Shown here piece by piece: positions 46,796-59,177 of a DNA stretch of 64,000 nucleotides (position 1 is its first letter; each line of letters starts with the position of its first letter). A model generated the notes under the pieces. It searched no databases and was not told the origin of the DNA. It saw only the letters and a list, made by a program, of their open reading frames with translations. A program made the position numbers and the translations under genes. Origin of the DNA: Pyronema omphalodes (lineage: Eukaryota > Ascomycota > Pezizomycetes > Pezizales > Pyronemataceae); NCBI GenBank assembly GCA_024516155.1, contig JAJJXM010000005.1, positions 620,001-684,000 of the forward strand, read 5' to 3'.

Positions 46796-47616
46796 CAGAC
46801 CTCCCAACTGTATCATAGCCATAGCCAGTTTCCAGGGTAAAATTATAAACCAGAAAAACTGAACTGACAATTCACAGTTGGTTGGTGTAGTTTTTGTGTT
46901 CCGGATACCTACACAGTTAGTTCAGTTTTGAGGGGTCCATAGAACCTTCAACCAGGTAACTGCAAGGCACTGATTAAACGGACTCGGTAAATAATAAATA
47001 AAATAACAAACCAGTTTAACCGCATCGAACACCAGTACATGCGGGAATAAATAATGTATTCAACCTCGTTTGAACCCAAGTATTTCAACCCTCTTTATTC
47101 CACCAGTTCCTGGTAATCAGGTTTCCCCACTTTTACAAAATGGCGGTGAACATGCTCTAAGTTCCCGCGATGACTACTGAGTCTGAGCTGCTGTTTTCCG
47201 AATGCAAGCAGACTATTATATCGGACCGCCAGTCGATGTAGGTAGGTAGATACTCTATATATAGGCCATCGAGGGGCTCAAGAACTTCAATCATAACAGG
47301 CGTCAGTTGTGATTTCTGGAGACCCAATTAGGATAGAATTTTGTTCTGTATGCACTGAATAATATTCATTGCCCTTTCATAAATTAGTTTCTCTGGATAA
47401 ACCAGTTTTCGCGGTTTTGAACAGTTCACCTGGTTTGCCAAGCCTTGCATTCAATTTGGTTAACTGGTTTTCGCAGTTCAACGGTTCAACGGTTCAACCA
47501 GTTTATACTACTGACAGTAAACTGAACTGGGTCGCTGTACAGTTCTCATATTCTAACAGTCCATACAGTCCGTTTTGGCCGTTATTTGAAACTGGTTTGT
47601 AAGACTGGGAGGTCTG
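46796..47616. mobile_element. Non-autonomous hAT-like DNA transposon (821 bp) with perfect 8-bp TSD
   Basis: The ends are CAGACCTCCCA and, inverted, CAGACCTCCCA (11 bp identical); weaker inverted similarity continues inward (shared CCAGTTTC at about 30-40 bp from each end). The flanks are AGTTAAAC at 46788-46795 and AGTTAAAC at 47617-47624, a perfect 8-bp direct duplication. Subterminal DNA is crowded with AACCAGTT / ACTGGTTT and GGTTCAAC motifs in both orientations. No transposase frame is present (longest frame 77 codons). An 8-bp TSD plus CAG-starting TIR is the hAT signature. Confidence 0.88.
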
Positions 47617-47624
47617 AGTTAAAC

Positions 47625-50600
47625 CATTTCTTAGGTATGGTATGTCATGACAGCTCACAGGTTCATGGTAGATATTAATACTCAACACCGATTGTAAAAT
47701 AAATATTGGACATTTTTCATTCAGTGGATTTTTTATTTATTTGTCTATTGTACTTTAGAGTTTTAACATATATCTTCAACTCACCTCAATTGCACATGCG
47801 AATGCGGGCCATTCACAATAAATGCATGTACCACGTATCAGTACATAGCGTAGTTCTCAAAGTCTCTTTCAAACGTTTTTTTTTTTTTTTTTTTTTTTTT
47901 TTCAACTGTTTGCTTATCAAGGTTTTGACAAGTTTCCTTCCGTTTCCGCTTCCGTTTCCGTTTCCGCATCTGCCACGGTAGCTTTTAAAGCCGCTGTATG
48001 TATGGTATGGTGAACGCCGCCTCAACAGCAGCATCATGCAGCAACATGCTTCCCCGGGAATCACGGGATTTCCAGGATCCACTCAACCTCAACATCAACC
48101 TCAACATCAACATCAACCTCAACGAAGGTATGTACATCGTTGTCTCCAAAATTATTCATCCTGGCTGGTCTGCTGCTTAGAACTTTCAAAAAAAAATGTC
48201 TATTTTTTTTTCATTCCTTTTTTTTTGTCTTTTATATATGGTATATACTCTCCCCGGAACATCTATAGCCAGTTGCTAATTAATACGCTGTTTTTTTTAT
48301 ATGCTTTATGGCACATGAACCCTTGTATCGGGATCGGGATCGGGATCTTGGCATGTACATATGGTGGATGCAGGTTAATGGAGGTCCGTAGATGGTTGAT
48401 GCTGGATACTGGATGCTGAATTAAATTAATCTGTAGCCCTGCAGTCCTGTGAGAATTGAAGTTTTGAACATTCGTGTACAGTGATTTTGTAATCGTTTTT
48501 GCTACAGTCTTTTACTCACTTACTCGTTCTTTATAGTACTCACTTTACTTCGGTTTACTTCACTTACTACACTCAATTTACTTTACAGTCACTTCGCCCT
48601 GCCTTAAGCGAACCCCCCCTCTCCCCAGGAAAAAAAAAAAAAAAAAGCGAATCCAAAGGCAAAGACATATGTATGCAGAGACGCAGAGACGCAGAGTCGC
48701 AGACGTTGGTGAAACCAGAATTGGTTTAGCTTGGTAGATACCGCTGAGACTCGAGTCGCAGACTTGACACGACTCTGTCTGCGGCCTGGCTTCACACAGC
48801 TTCTCGCGGATGAAGAAGACGAGGATAAAGATGGAGATGGAGATGGAGACGAAGATGGAATATGGAGATAAAGAACTTTTTATATAGGTTCTTAAGTTCT
48901 TAAGTTCTTCGCCGCTGTCGTTGCTATGTATGATGTATCCTCGTTTTCCTGTCATCGCTACAGCCTATGTACATACAGGCGATGCATATCCTCGCCGGCT
49001 TGAAATGCGGGCAATCTTCCAATCTTCCAATCTTCCAATCTCAATCTCTCAATCAATCGGTATAATGCCCGGACATTCAACGGTATGTAATAATCTTTAC
49101 ATACAAAACTGTTGAACGATTGTTTCCTTCCACTTACAACCAACTTCAAGGCCTTCTGTTTTGTCTCTCCATTTCCATTTCCATCTCCCTCTCTGCTAGT
49201 GTCCGTGTCCGTGTCTATGTCTATGTCTCTCTGTGTATCCCCGCCACGCGAGTAGCCGAGGGTTGCTGTCTTGTCTTGTCTTGTCTTGTCTTGTCTTGTC
49301 TTGTCTTGTCTCTTATGCTGCTGCTGCTGCTGCTGCCGCTGCGCGCTGTTGCTGGCACCGTGGCGGCGATCCCTCTCCCGATTCCCCACTGTCTGCAACG
49401 TTGTCGTCGGGAGCAGATAGATGGATATCCAACATCGGGCACGGCGGCATAGTTTCGTTGGATAGGTATCGGTAGATAGATAGATAGATACCGTGGAATT
49501 GTATGATCTGTACATCTGTATGTCTGTATGTCTGTATGTCTACATGGTCTGTATGGTCTGGTCTGTCTATCTGTATGTCTGTATGTCTGCACGGTACGGT
49601 ACGGTATGACATAACTTCAAGAAAACGAAGCAACCGAACGGACGCCAGACCTCCGGAACGAATTTCATATCGACTGTACTTGTGTACCCCGGAGTCTAGA
49701 GTCTAGAGTCTGGACCCGACCGGCTAGTATACAGTCGACTGTATGTATTCCTACATACATATTTACCCGCCATTCCTACATACATAGCAAGCAAGCAAGA
49801 AAGCAAGCAGTCGGGGAAAGCAGAAAGCAGTCGGGAAAGCTACATAGGCTACTGAACCGTCTATGAAAGCCGGCCAAGGCTGTTGAGTGCGAGTGCGTTC
49901 TATGCTGCCTATATTCTAGCAAAGACCTTCATCTTCAGACTTCCTGGCACTAGGTGGTTCTATACCTTGGAATCGTTTCCTGTCCGACAACGTCCCGTCG
50001 TCCTAACTGTCATGTCCCATGCTACATGTGTTCTGATAAGATTGAGATGAAGATAGTGATGCAGATGGAGATGGAGGTAAAAAAAAACCCTAGGAACTTG
50101 GAAACTTGGAAACCCAGAAACCCCAGAAATTTCCAGCTATATATCTATATCTATATCTGTATCCGCATCTATATCTATATCGATATCTATATCTTCTACT
50201 CGGTACCGCCTGGGACCGCCAGACTACCTAAGGCCGCTTTATGCATACTGTACCTTATAAACAAAGGTACCCCCCCATTTCAGATGACAAAAAATAAAGC
50301 AATATACGTATCATATGTATGTATAGTTGAAATAACTAAAATAACTAAAATAACTAAAATATCCATCTATGTATGTTATATATATATATAAAAGAACTAC
50401 TAAAAGAACTAGGAAATAATTTTATGCATTGATGTAGTGATGCATTGATGTATAAAGTAGAAGTAGAAGTATGGTGTATGGTGTATGGAAACACCTAAGT
50501 AAAGCCAGCCAGCAACTCGTCCCTTATACTCGTGCAAGTACTCACCTGCGTCTCTGCGTGGATAAATAGCTGGCCGGGTGTATGTATGCGTGCATAGGTG

Positions 50601-52611
50601 TATATATTTCATGGCTTGATATGGTATGGTATGGTATGGAATAGAGGAGAGTAGAGTAGGAATAGAGTGGGAATAGAGATGGAGGCAGAGTAGAGGCAGC
50701 AGGGACAAGTAGAGGTAGCAGGGCTAAGTAGATACAGAGGTAGGATAGAAACAGCAGGCTGCGGGATGTAGATGGACAGATTTTCGGAATTTATAGATGT
50801 ACATATAGATGTACAGATATTTACTACTATGACTTCTGGTGTTTTGGGATGTCTTTGGGATGTGTTTGGGATGTCTTTGGGACGGGTATGGGTATGGGTA
50901 TGTTTGTATGCATAGTAACATCATATCATACGTCTCTACACTTCTCTGGATAGATGCACGGTTGAATATATAGATATATAGATAAATAGATAGATGCACG
51001 GCTGAATATGGATATGGATTGTATGTGGATATGGATTGTATGTGGATATGGATTGTATGTGGATTGGATGAACGGGGGTTCATAGCCCATAGCCCATATC
51101 CCATAGCCCATGGTCCATAGCCCATGGTCCATCATTTCTTTTTTACACTATACAAGTAATAAGTTACAACGGTTCGGTATACATATACATACGATATCAA
51201 CTGTACAATGTACACTGTGTAACAAAGGTTTCTATATATGCAGGTATGTAGTTGTTGTTCTTATTGAACTGTTTAACACGGACAACTCGAGCGGCGGAAA
51301 ATATTTCGCTGGCTGGCTGGAAGTATGTAGGTACAGGTTGCGGATTTATCAATAGATAGATAGCAGCGGCTGTAAAATGCAACATGTTGAATGTTGAATG
51401 TTGATTATTGATTATTTATTATTGATTATTGGATGCTGGATGCTGGATGCTGGACGTGGAATGGGGAATGGGGAATGTCTATTTACGGTGAACTGTTTTC
51501 ACGGCGAAAGCGAGCGTTATGATTCCGAATTCCTCGGAAAGTATAGTACATACCTACAAAACAACTCGGTGTCATGGTGGAGTAAACGTCGGCATGATTA
51601 AGGCCGGTGATCAAAATTCCTAGATGGAATCTCCACCTCATTCCACTGTCCCACCGTCCCACCGAATCCATGGTCGCTGGTTGCTGGTTGCTGGTCGCTG
51701 GTCGCTGTTTGTTCCTATGCGTCGGTTCGGTTGGGAAGGGTTCAACGCTAAGAGGTGGCCGCGTGACACTGCCATACCCTAGAAACATTTTATGCGGCAA
51801 CTGTTGTTGGAATATCATCATCATCATCAGCATCATCACTCTGTCATCATCATCAGGAAGGTAAGGTGATGACGGTGAAGGTGAAATGATGTAGATATAT
51901 TGGCTGGAGAAAATTTGCCATCGCCGCCGCCTCCATTTCCTTCACTTCCATTCCCTTCCCTTCACTTCCTTTTCCTTCCCTTTCCTTCCCTTTCGTTCGT
52001 TCGTTCGTTCGTTCGTTCGTTCCCTACACAGCAGTTGCAAACTTGGTGTGTGGGTGCAAAAAACCAGCTGGCTGTCTCGCACGTCTCGTTCCTGAACTTT
52101 CGCTTCTAAATGCTGCATCAAGATTTGGTTTTATGCTATTCTTCCCGTGGAATCTTTATTCACAAGGTACGATTGGTGAAGATGAGCGGAAAGCGTAGAT
52201 CCATGAATGTGGAATTTGTTTCTGATCTGATGAATGCTGTGCCTGACATCAGTGTTTAGCTGAACAACGAGACATCGAATGAACGAAAAAAACGAATGAA
52301 CGAACGAATGAAGGAAGGAAGGACAAAACTCGTGTCGTCAAAACAGAATTTTAAAGTGAAGCTTGAAACCGGCTGTCCAGTGTCCACTTGCCTTTCAAAA
52401 CAGTTAGCCCGTTCGTTCTTATCTCGAAATCTTACGGGCACTCACCTATGTGTCCCTTTGGTGTCCCTTTGCTAAATGTTTCATTTGGTTTGCTGAAGTC
52501 ACACACTGGCCCCCCCGCCTCTCTCTCCCTCTCCGAGCGGATTTTTATACCTGATCTACAGATAAATTTCTTTTTAAAATTTCCTCTTTACACATAGAAA
52601 TAACAGAAATT
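47625..52611. other. Microsatellite-rich intergenic region
   Basis: About 5 kb crowded with simple repeats: a T-run near 47875-47902, CAACAT/CAACCT hexamers at 48085-48125, (GTCTT)n at 49268-49313, CTG at 49318-49336, GATA near 49475, TGTATGTC at 49515-49590, ATATCT at 50140-50195, GGATTGTATGTGGATAT units at 51010-51062, TTCG at 51993-52020. Frames here are repeat-driven. No gene supported. Confidence 0.6.
49268..49336. repeat. (GTCTT)n followed by (CTG)n
   Basis: About nine TCTTG units, then a short CTG tract. Confidence 0.9.
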
Positions 52612-53169
52612 ATGGCGGATTTGCCTTGTCTATTTACCGGGTCTAGCGCTGGGAGGCTAGCTGTCCCAGACGCGGAGCTGCTGCCTATGTATGCCATCAT
52701 ACTGGGACTCGTCTATTTCGTTATGGTGCTAGAGACTGTAGAGGGAAAAGGTGGAACGGAAATACCACGTCTTTGTGGTATCGTAGCCTTTGTATCCTTC
52801 ACCGGGAGGCCGGGGCGGGGGGCAGAGTTGATGCCTTTGGACCACCTTTCATACATACTCAAATACTCGGACTGCCTGTATACATATACGGGCCACTGCT
52901 GCTGTAACGGTTTCCGTGATGTTCACCGTGAGAATGGGCTCCTCTGTTGTCCCGGTCAAGGTGTAACGAGCCAAACTCTAATAACTGACGCCCTAAATGC
53001 TCCATCATGCCCCCGCCTCCTCCCTCGTGCTTGTTGTGCCTCTGCGACGCTGCTGAGGTTAAGACATCGCGACAAGTTAACGGCTAGAATTATCCACTGC
53101 CGAACTCTTCCAGCCTTTCTCCTTCCTCTTTGCTCTGCTGGACGTTCTGTCCAATTCAGGTTTGCTTAG
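52612..53169 (+). CDS. Doubtful ORF of 185 codons upstream of GSK3
   Basis: It begins with an ATG and has one hydrophobic segment (YAIILGLVYFVMVL near residue 30), then a Cys-rich, Arg-rich remainder without recognisable domain. It lies in the pyrimidine-rich upstream region of the GSK3 gene, where chance open frames are common. I list it only because of its length; more likely leader or promoter DNA. Confidence 0.2.
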   Translation: MADLPCLFTGSSAGRLAVPDAELLPMYAIILGLVYFVMVLETVEGKGGTEIPRLCGIVAFVSFTGRPGRGAELMPLDHLSYILKYSDCLYTYTGHCCCNGFRDVHRENGLLCCPGQGVTSQTLITDALNAPSCPRLLPRACCASATLLRLRHRDKLTARIIHCRTLPAFLLPLCSAGRSVQFRFA

Positions 53170-55040
53170 AAGGTACATACACCTACATCTCAACGGTGAA
53201 GTTCTACCGATCTATCGTCGTTTAGTTATTCCTTCCCCGCTCCGGTCCGCTGCGTTCGTTCCTCCTCTGTGCTTGTCCTCCTGCTTGTGTCTGCTTGTGT
53301 CTGCTCGTTCTTCTGTGCTATCTACCTTTTCTGCTCGTCCTGCTGTGCTCCACCTCCACTGTGCTTCTCTCCCCTCGTTCCCTCGCCCCCTCGCCCCCTC
53401 GCCCCCTCGTCCCTTCGTCCCCTCGTCCTCCTCTCCTCGACCCTTCTCTCCTCCCTCCGACTTTCCTACTTCTCAACCCCCGCACCTTCAAAACGAAAAA
53501 AACAAACACCTGTATCTTCTTTTCTCAAGCCCACGATCTCTTGCTGTTGTTGCTGCTTCTTCTGCTGTCGACTGTTGAAACCCCATCATCATCATCATCA
53601 TCATCGTCACCCTCAACCCCACTACAGCCCCGCCAGCAACCGCCCCAAGCGCATCCATAAATCCTACCTTGCTGCTCTCGCCACGCCAACAGTAACTTGC
53701 AAAAAAGCCAGCGACACTTCCTTCCTTCAACTTCATCTGTGAGCCCGCACCGCCATCTCAAGTCACCCCCGTTGTTACTTCATTCCGCCTACGCTGTTGA
53801 GCAGACGGGCACCTAGCCAGTTCGGTCTCTTCGAGATACATACAAGCCCCTCGTGGAGATAGCCTTCCCCGAAAGATCAAGGCCGCTAGAGTTGTGCACT
53901 AGATTTCCTTCGACCGCTTGCTGGACTCTCGATCCATCATACCTCCGGTCGCTAGCTTACTGTGAGCACCTCGAGTCTTCTAACTGCCTGCCTGCCTGCC
54001 TGCCTGCCCACCTGCCCACCTGCTGCAAGAGTCTCTACTTGCTTTCCCCCAGTTCCCTCCCAAAACCCTAAGAGGAGAGAGAGTAGGGGGAGAGAGGGAG
54101 ATAGAGAGAGACAGAGAGAGACAGAGAGAGAGAGAGTACTTGCTGCCTGTCCATCTGCCCCCCCCCCCCCAACCCCATCATATCCCATCATACCCATCTC
54201 CATATTCATTCTCCCCTCCTCGTCCACCTGTCCAACCCCCCATATCCCACTAAACAGGTACATACCCACACACCGCCCTCCCTCCTCCTCCCCCCCCCTC
54301 TCCCCCTCTCCCAGCGCCAATTCTACTACCCACTCATACTACTACCACTACTACTACCTACCACCACCACCACTACCCATACTACTACCACTACTACCAC
54401 CACTACCACTACTACTACTACTATCCACCACACCACACATCATCCACACCCCCCCCCCCCCCCGCCCCCACCTCTCCTTCTTCTACTCCGTCGCCTCTAT
54501 CTGATCCCCCTTTTCGATATTTCTACGCACGCCCTGTTAGAATCTCACAGCATCTCAATCGTCAAAAGGTCTAACATCGCGTCTTACTCTGCTCGGCCAG
54601 TTGCGAGATCCATTACTTCTCCGGTCACCTGCACACCTGCAACACAACCTAGTGAACCCAACCGATCCACCACCTCGCAACCCTCAACCCCTCTTTACCA
54701 ACGTCATCGAGTATCATCCGTCCGCCGGTTCAGCTTCTTGAATCACCAACTACCATCTCCTCATTCGGTGTCGAGATAGTTAATTCGCACGCTTCGACTC
54801 AGTACTGCGTATTGGTATTGGTTGCTCCTGTTGCCGTTCGCCACTCACACGCCTCCGCTTGCCTTTCTCCTCCGTCTCGCCGAAGCCACAACGTGCCAAA
54901 TTCCGGCTCGCTACTTCATCCGTCACGGCTTTAGTATCGAGTTTCCTCATCATTCAATAGCAATCGTATCTCTCACATCAGCGTTCGGTTTTCATTCGTC
55001 ATCGACGACGATACCACCCACAGGTTAGCGGGATCATTTA
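53170..55040 (+). promoter_or_regulatory. Pyrimidine-rich upstream region / probable long 5' UTR of GSK3
   Basis: Nearly 1.9 kb of CT-, C- and CA-rich DNA on the coding strand: CCCTCG repeats (53380-53430), CAT repeats (53583-53606), CTGC repeats (53983-54025), GA repeats (54075-54137), C-runs (54159-54168, 54455-54470), ACT repeats (54335-54425). Strong pyrimidine bias on the sense strand is usual for promoters and leaders of highly expressed fungal genes. A CCACAG directly before 55024 could be a leader-intron acceptor. Overlapping Ser/Pro/Leu-rich frames are artefacts. Confidence 0.5.
54335..54425. repeat. (ACT/ACC)n trinucleotide tract
   Basis: Imperfect ACT/ACC units run about 90 bp. 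Confidence 0.85.
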
Positions 55041-56603
55041 ATGTCGCAGAGCAGACCAGCTCAGTTCTCGGGACTACGGATGGGGGGTTAGTTCGCTACT
55101 GTTATGATGGCACTTTTGATGGATGCGATTTGAACTGACGCTGTGTGTATACAGAGGTAATTCGTGAGAAGGTGCAGGATGGAATGACTGGTGAGACCAG
55201 GGAGATTACCTACACCCAATGCAAGATTGTGGGCAACGGATCCTTTGGTGTCGTCTTTCAGACCAAGCTGTCACCAAGCAATGAGGATGCGGCCATCAAG
55301 CGTGTTCTCCAAGACAAGCGGTTCAAGGTTCGTACGACTCGCGGAGAGACCGTGTTGATATCGCGACAGACTGGACTGACACCCTGCGGAACAGAACCGA
55401 GAGCTTCAGATCATGCGCATCGTGCGGCACCCCAACATTGTCGAGCTCAAAGCGTTCTACTACTCTAATGGCGAGCGGGTATTACTCCTTCACGCGCCCT
55501 ACTTGATTATATGGATATCTGATACTGTGATCCTAGAAAGATGAGGTCTACCTCAACCTCGTTTTGGAGTTCGTCCCCGAGACCGTCTACAGGGCTTCCA
55601 GATTCTTCCACAAGATGAAGACTACTATGCCTTCGCTAGAAGTCAAGCTCTACATTTACCAGCTTTTCCGTTCGCTCGCATACATCCACTCGCAGGGTAT
55701 CTGTCACCGAGATATCAAGCCTCAGAACTTGTTGTTGGACCCTGCATCTGGAATCTTGAAGCTTTGCGATTTCGGTAGTGCTAAGATCTTGGTTGAGAAC
55801 GAGCCCAATGTGTCGTACATTTGTTCGCGTTACTACCGTGCTCCCGAGCTTATCTTCGGAGCTACTAATTACACTCCCAAGATTGGTTTGTCCCCACTTT
55901 CGGTGGTGTAACGTTGTCGCGACAACTGCTGACGTCTTTGTCTAGATGTATGGTCAACTGGATGTGTCATGGCCGAATTGATGCTTGGACAGCCTCTTTT
56001 CCCTGGTGAATCTGGAATTGACCAGCTTGTGGAGATCATCAAGGTTCTGGGTACACCCACCCGGGAACAGATTCGGACAATGAACCCGAACTACATGGAG
56101 CACAAGTTCCCGCAAATTAAGCCCCATCCATTTTCTAAGGTCGGTAATCTTAATTTAGCTGCTAGCGCGCATCGCTAATGTTCCCCGCAGGTTTTCCGCA
56201 AAGCCACTCCTGATGCGATAGACCTTATCTCCAAATTGTTGGAGTACACCCCGACGCAGCGCCTGTCCGCGATCGATGCTCTAACTCATCCCTTCTTTGA
56301 CGAGCTACGGGACCCCAACACTAAACTCCCAGACTCCCGCGGTCTTAACAACAACGGACCAAGGGATTTGCCGGAGCTATTCAACTTTTCTCGGCATGGT
56401 ATGTCGCATGCACCGCATGCACCGACACTCTTTATTACCCAGGTTTTGATAAGCTAACCAAATTTACAGAGCTCTCTATCCAGCCCTCGCTCAACAAAAA
56501 GTTGGTACCGGAACACGCACGCGCGGCGCTATTGGCTAAGGGGTTGGATATTGATAACTTTACTCCTATGACGAAGGAAGAGATGATGGCCAAGCTCGAT
56601 TGA
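55041..56603 (+). CDS. GSK3: Glycogen synthase kinase 3 (GSK3/shaggy) serine-threonine kinase
   Basis: A CMGC kinase that acts in signalling, stress response and development. Seven exons: 55041-55086, 55155-55327, 55395-55478, 55537-55885, 55946-56139, 56191-56398, 56470-56603. The six introns are 51-71 nt with GT..AG ends (GTTAGT, GTTCGT, GTATTA, GTTTGT, GTCGGT, GTATGT), and the phases are consistent throughout. The product is 395 residues, the standard fungal length. Visible kinase landmarks: glycine loop GNGSFGVVF, lysine AAIKRVL, catalytic loop [16 protein letters not shown], activation loop [13 protein letters not shown] whose Tyr is the conserved phosphotyrosine, and the LGTPTREQI and HPFFDELR blocks of the C-lobe. 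The start [15 protein letters not shown] matches fungal orthologues. Upstream is the long pyrimidine-rich leader. Confidence 0.97.
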
Positions 56604-57224
56604 TAGTCTTAATCGACAGTTTGTTTCTAATCGCTTTTGAATACCAACTCATGGGAGTGTTTCTTTATATCCAGGCAGCGGAGGGTTGGGTTAAAAACGC
56701 CGCCAGGTTTCTCGAACAATGGAAGAATAGCTTACGACGGGCAACGTCGTAAATTGGGTGGCATATTTTTTTTTCTAAGTTAGCATTGGTTTTTTAAACG
56801 CGGAGAGTTTAGTTGCAAGGCTTGGTTGCTTGTGTAGTTTGTTATCCGAATTCGCAATCGCGTTTGTCTGCTAGCCTGTGCCTTTTTTTTTACTTTGTAC
56901 ACGGTTTTTTTTTTTCTTCTTTTTTCTTTTCTAAGTTCACTATTTCAATACCGTTTTTTCCACAAGTTTTATCGCACTGCCGCGCCTTTTTTTTCAGCTT
57001 TTCCTTTTCCAAACAATGAGCCCAATTAATCGGTGGTTAATGAAAATACCGCATAGGGCATTGAGCTTTCGGCGGGTACTTTTACTTTTTTTTTTTGCTC
57101 TTCTTCGGTTCCGTTCGGTTTGGTTTCTTTGTTCTGGGACAAAAAAATTGTGATGCAGAAACAGAAATAAGGCAGAGGAAAAGGTATAAGTAAAAGCAAA
57201 AGCGTAAGATATTGTCATTGCGAT

Positions 57225-57422
57225 GTGGATGTGGATGGGGGATGGGGATGGGGATGGGGATGGGGATGGGGATGGGGATGGGGATGGGTATAAAACTTGA
57301 ACTTGAACTTGACTTGAACTTGGAACTTGGAACTTGAACTTGAACTTGAACTTGAACTTGAACTTGACTTGAACTTGAACTGCGAACTGCGAACTTGAAC
57401 TGCGAACTGCGAACTTGGAAAT
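57225..57422. repeat. (GGGGAT)n then (ACTTGA)n minisatellites
   Basis: Eight or more GATGGG units at about 57229-57290 are followed by ACTTGA/ACTTGG units with GAACTGC variants to about 57422. Confidence 0.92.
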
Positions 57423-57880
57423 GTTGCTATGCTATGAGGTGAATGAGGTGAATGGGAATTTATTATCATATAGCTTTTATACCATGCTGAGTTTAGTGCA
57501 GTGCTGTGCAGTGGAATTGGTTGAAGGGGGATAGGGGGGTGGGAGGGGAGTAGCTTGGGAGTAGGATGGATGAGGGGATGGGAGGGGAGGGGAGGAGGGG
57601 AGGGGATGGGAGTAGCTTGGGAGTAGGGGGAGGGGATGGGATAGCATGGGGGATAAGAGGGGATGGAGCGGAGGAGGGGATGGCATGGGGGATAGGATGT
57701 GATGTGATGTGAGAAGAGGAATAGAGGATAGAGTGGAAGATTGGAAGATTGGAAGATTGGAAGATTGGATTGGAAGATTGGATGAACAGAAAAAAGAATG
57801 GGAATAAGAATAACAATGGCGGGAAAGAATTAGAAATAAGAGAAAGGAGATTTTTTGTATCAATGAATGGACGCTGGTGG

Positions 57881-58005
57881 GAGTAATAGGAGCAATAGGA
57901 GCAATGACAGCAATAGGAGCAATAGGAGCAATAGGAGCAATAGGAGCAATAGGAGCAATAGGAGCAATAGGAGCAATAGGAGCAATAGGAGCAATGACCG
58001 CAATA
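57881..58005. repeat. (AGGAGCAAT)n, ~13 copies
   Basis: A 9-bp unit with occasional variants (ACAGCAAT, ACCGCAAT). Because 9 is a multiple of 3 it gives long frames on both strands (Ser-Asn-Arg or Ala-Pro-Ile). Confidence 0.93.
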
Positions 58006-58525
58006 GATGCATGGATATAACAACAACGATAACAACGATAAAAATGATACCAATGATAATTCAAATGAAAGTGAGAATCAAAAAAAAAAAAAATTGATCC
58101 CAACCCCTTCTTTCCGAACTTCTTCCTTTCTTTAAATCCATACGGTCTATTTATCTTACATATCGTGATTTTTTTTCGCTGCTGGTAGTATAGGGAAACA
58201 AAAAAAAATATTGGTTTTGCTGGTTGGAATGGTTACGGCAACGCATCTGTACATGGAGGGACAAAAAGACTTTGCATTTTTAATTTGCATTTACACTTTT
58301 CACTTTTCAGGATTCATCTGTTGCAACGCAGCAGTGCAACAGAGGAAGAGTGCCCACCTACCAAAATAAATGGTCGCCACAACGACGCAGCCACACCGCT
58401 GACTAAAACACCGACAGATGCGCATCACAAAATCGCAAGCGCGTACCGATGCTGCACTGCGCAGAGACGACGTTTTGCCTCAACACCTGAAGACGCAGCG
58501 TGATACTTTACTTGGGCATTGATAT

Positions 58526-58795
58526 ATGGATGAAATGTTGAATTTACGTGTAATGTGTTATTTTACAATGTTATCCTGTATCTCTATATCTCAGGTCTGT
58601 CTTTTCACGGCGTCATGCACCAGAGTTTTCTCCACCATGGTCTCTACTACCAAGATTGCCACCGCAGAGTGGACACAGGTGACCAATGCTCCCGCTATGG
58701 AGGATGACTCGGAAGGAATAAGAATAGGTTGGGAAACACTGATCAAATCTGAGAACGAGCATGAAGCAGTTCTGATCGAACAAGACGTACTATAA
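58526..58795 (+). CDS. Small ORF inside the TIR element
   Basis: 89 codons beginning MDEMLNLRVMCYFTMLSCIS, with a hydrophobic N-terminal stretch and an acidic C-terminus (ENEHEAVLIEQDVL). No family recognised. It may be a cargo or remnant reading of the element, or chance. Confidence 0.25.
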   Translation: MDEMLNLRVMCYFTMLSCISISQVCLFTASCTRVFSTMVSTTKIATAEWTQVTNAPAMEDDSEGIRIGWETLIKSENEHEAVLIEQDVL

Positions 58796-59177
58796 TACTG
58801 TAAAAAACAAATACTAAAGACAGATACATAATTAAGTTCCTAGATAGCCGAAGGACAGCAAAAGCGAGAAATGAGTATTGAGCCAGAAAAGCCGAATAAA
58901 GGAAGTGCGAGGAAGAAGAGAAAAGGATGAGACGAAAACTGAAGAGAGGCGAGTGGAGAAGTCTGAAAAGAATAGGAAAAAGGCTAGCGCGAAGTGAGAG
59001 AGGCGGAGAGAAGGGGAGCGGAGATGAGTGAAACGGAGCAGAGAAGAGAGTAGTGGAGAAGAGAGGAGCGGTGAGACGAGGAGCGGTGAAGACGGAAGTA
59101 GAGCGGTGAGGAGAGAAGCGGAGAGAAAAGAAGAGCAGAGGAGAGCTGAGGAGAGCAGAGGATAGCTGGGGAGAGCA

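Larger units (their letters stand above)
56604..58233. other. Intergenic with GSK3 3' UTR and tandem repeats
   Basis: The GSK3 3' UTR is T-rich. Minisatellites from 57.2 to 58.0 kb are listed separately. A long minus-strand frame (58103-57477, 208 codons) is Ala/Pro/Ile-rich because of the AGGAGCAAT repeat and purine-rich DNA; I reject it as a gene. Confidence 0.6.

Noticed and set aside
53162..54504. Several overlapping 120-180-codon Ser/Pro/Leu-rich ORFs upstream of GSK3
   Set aside because: They overlap each other in different frames and on both strands within simple pyrimidine repeats, the expected behaviour of low-complexity DNA.
57477..58103. 208-codon minus ORF rich in Ala/Pro/Ile/Ser
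   Set aside because: Its length comes from the (AGGAGCAAT)n tract and adjoining purine-rich DNA; two other frames across the same repeat are equally open.
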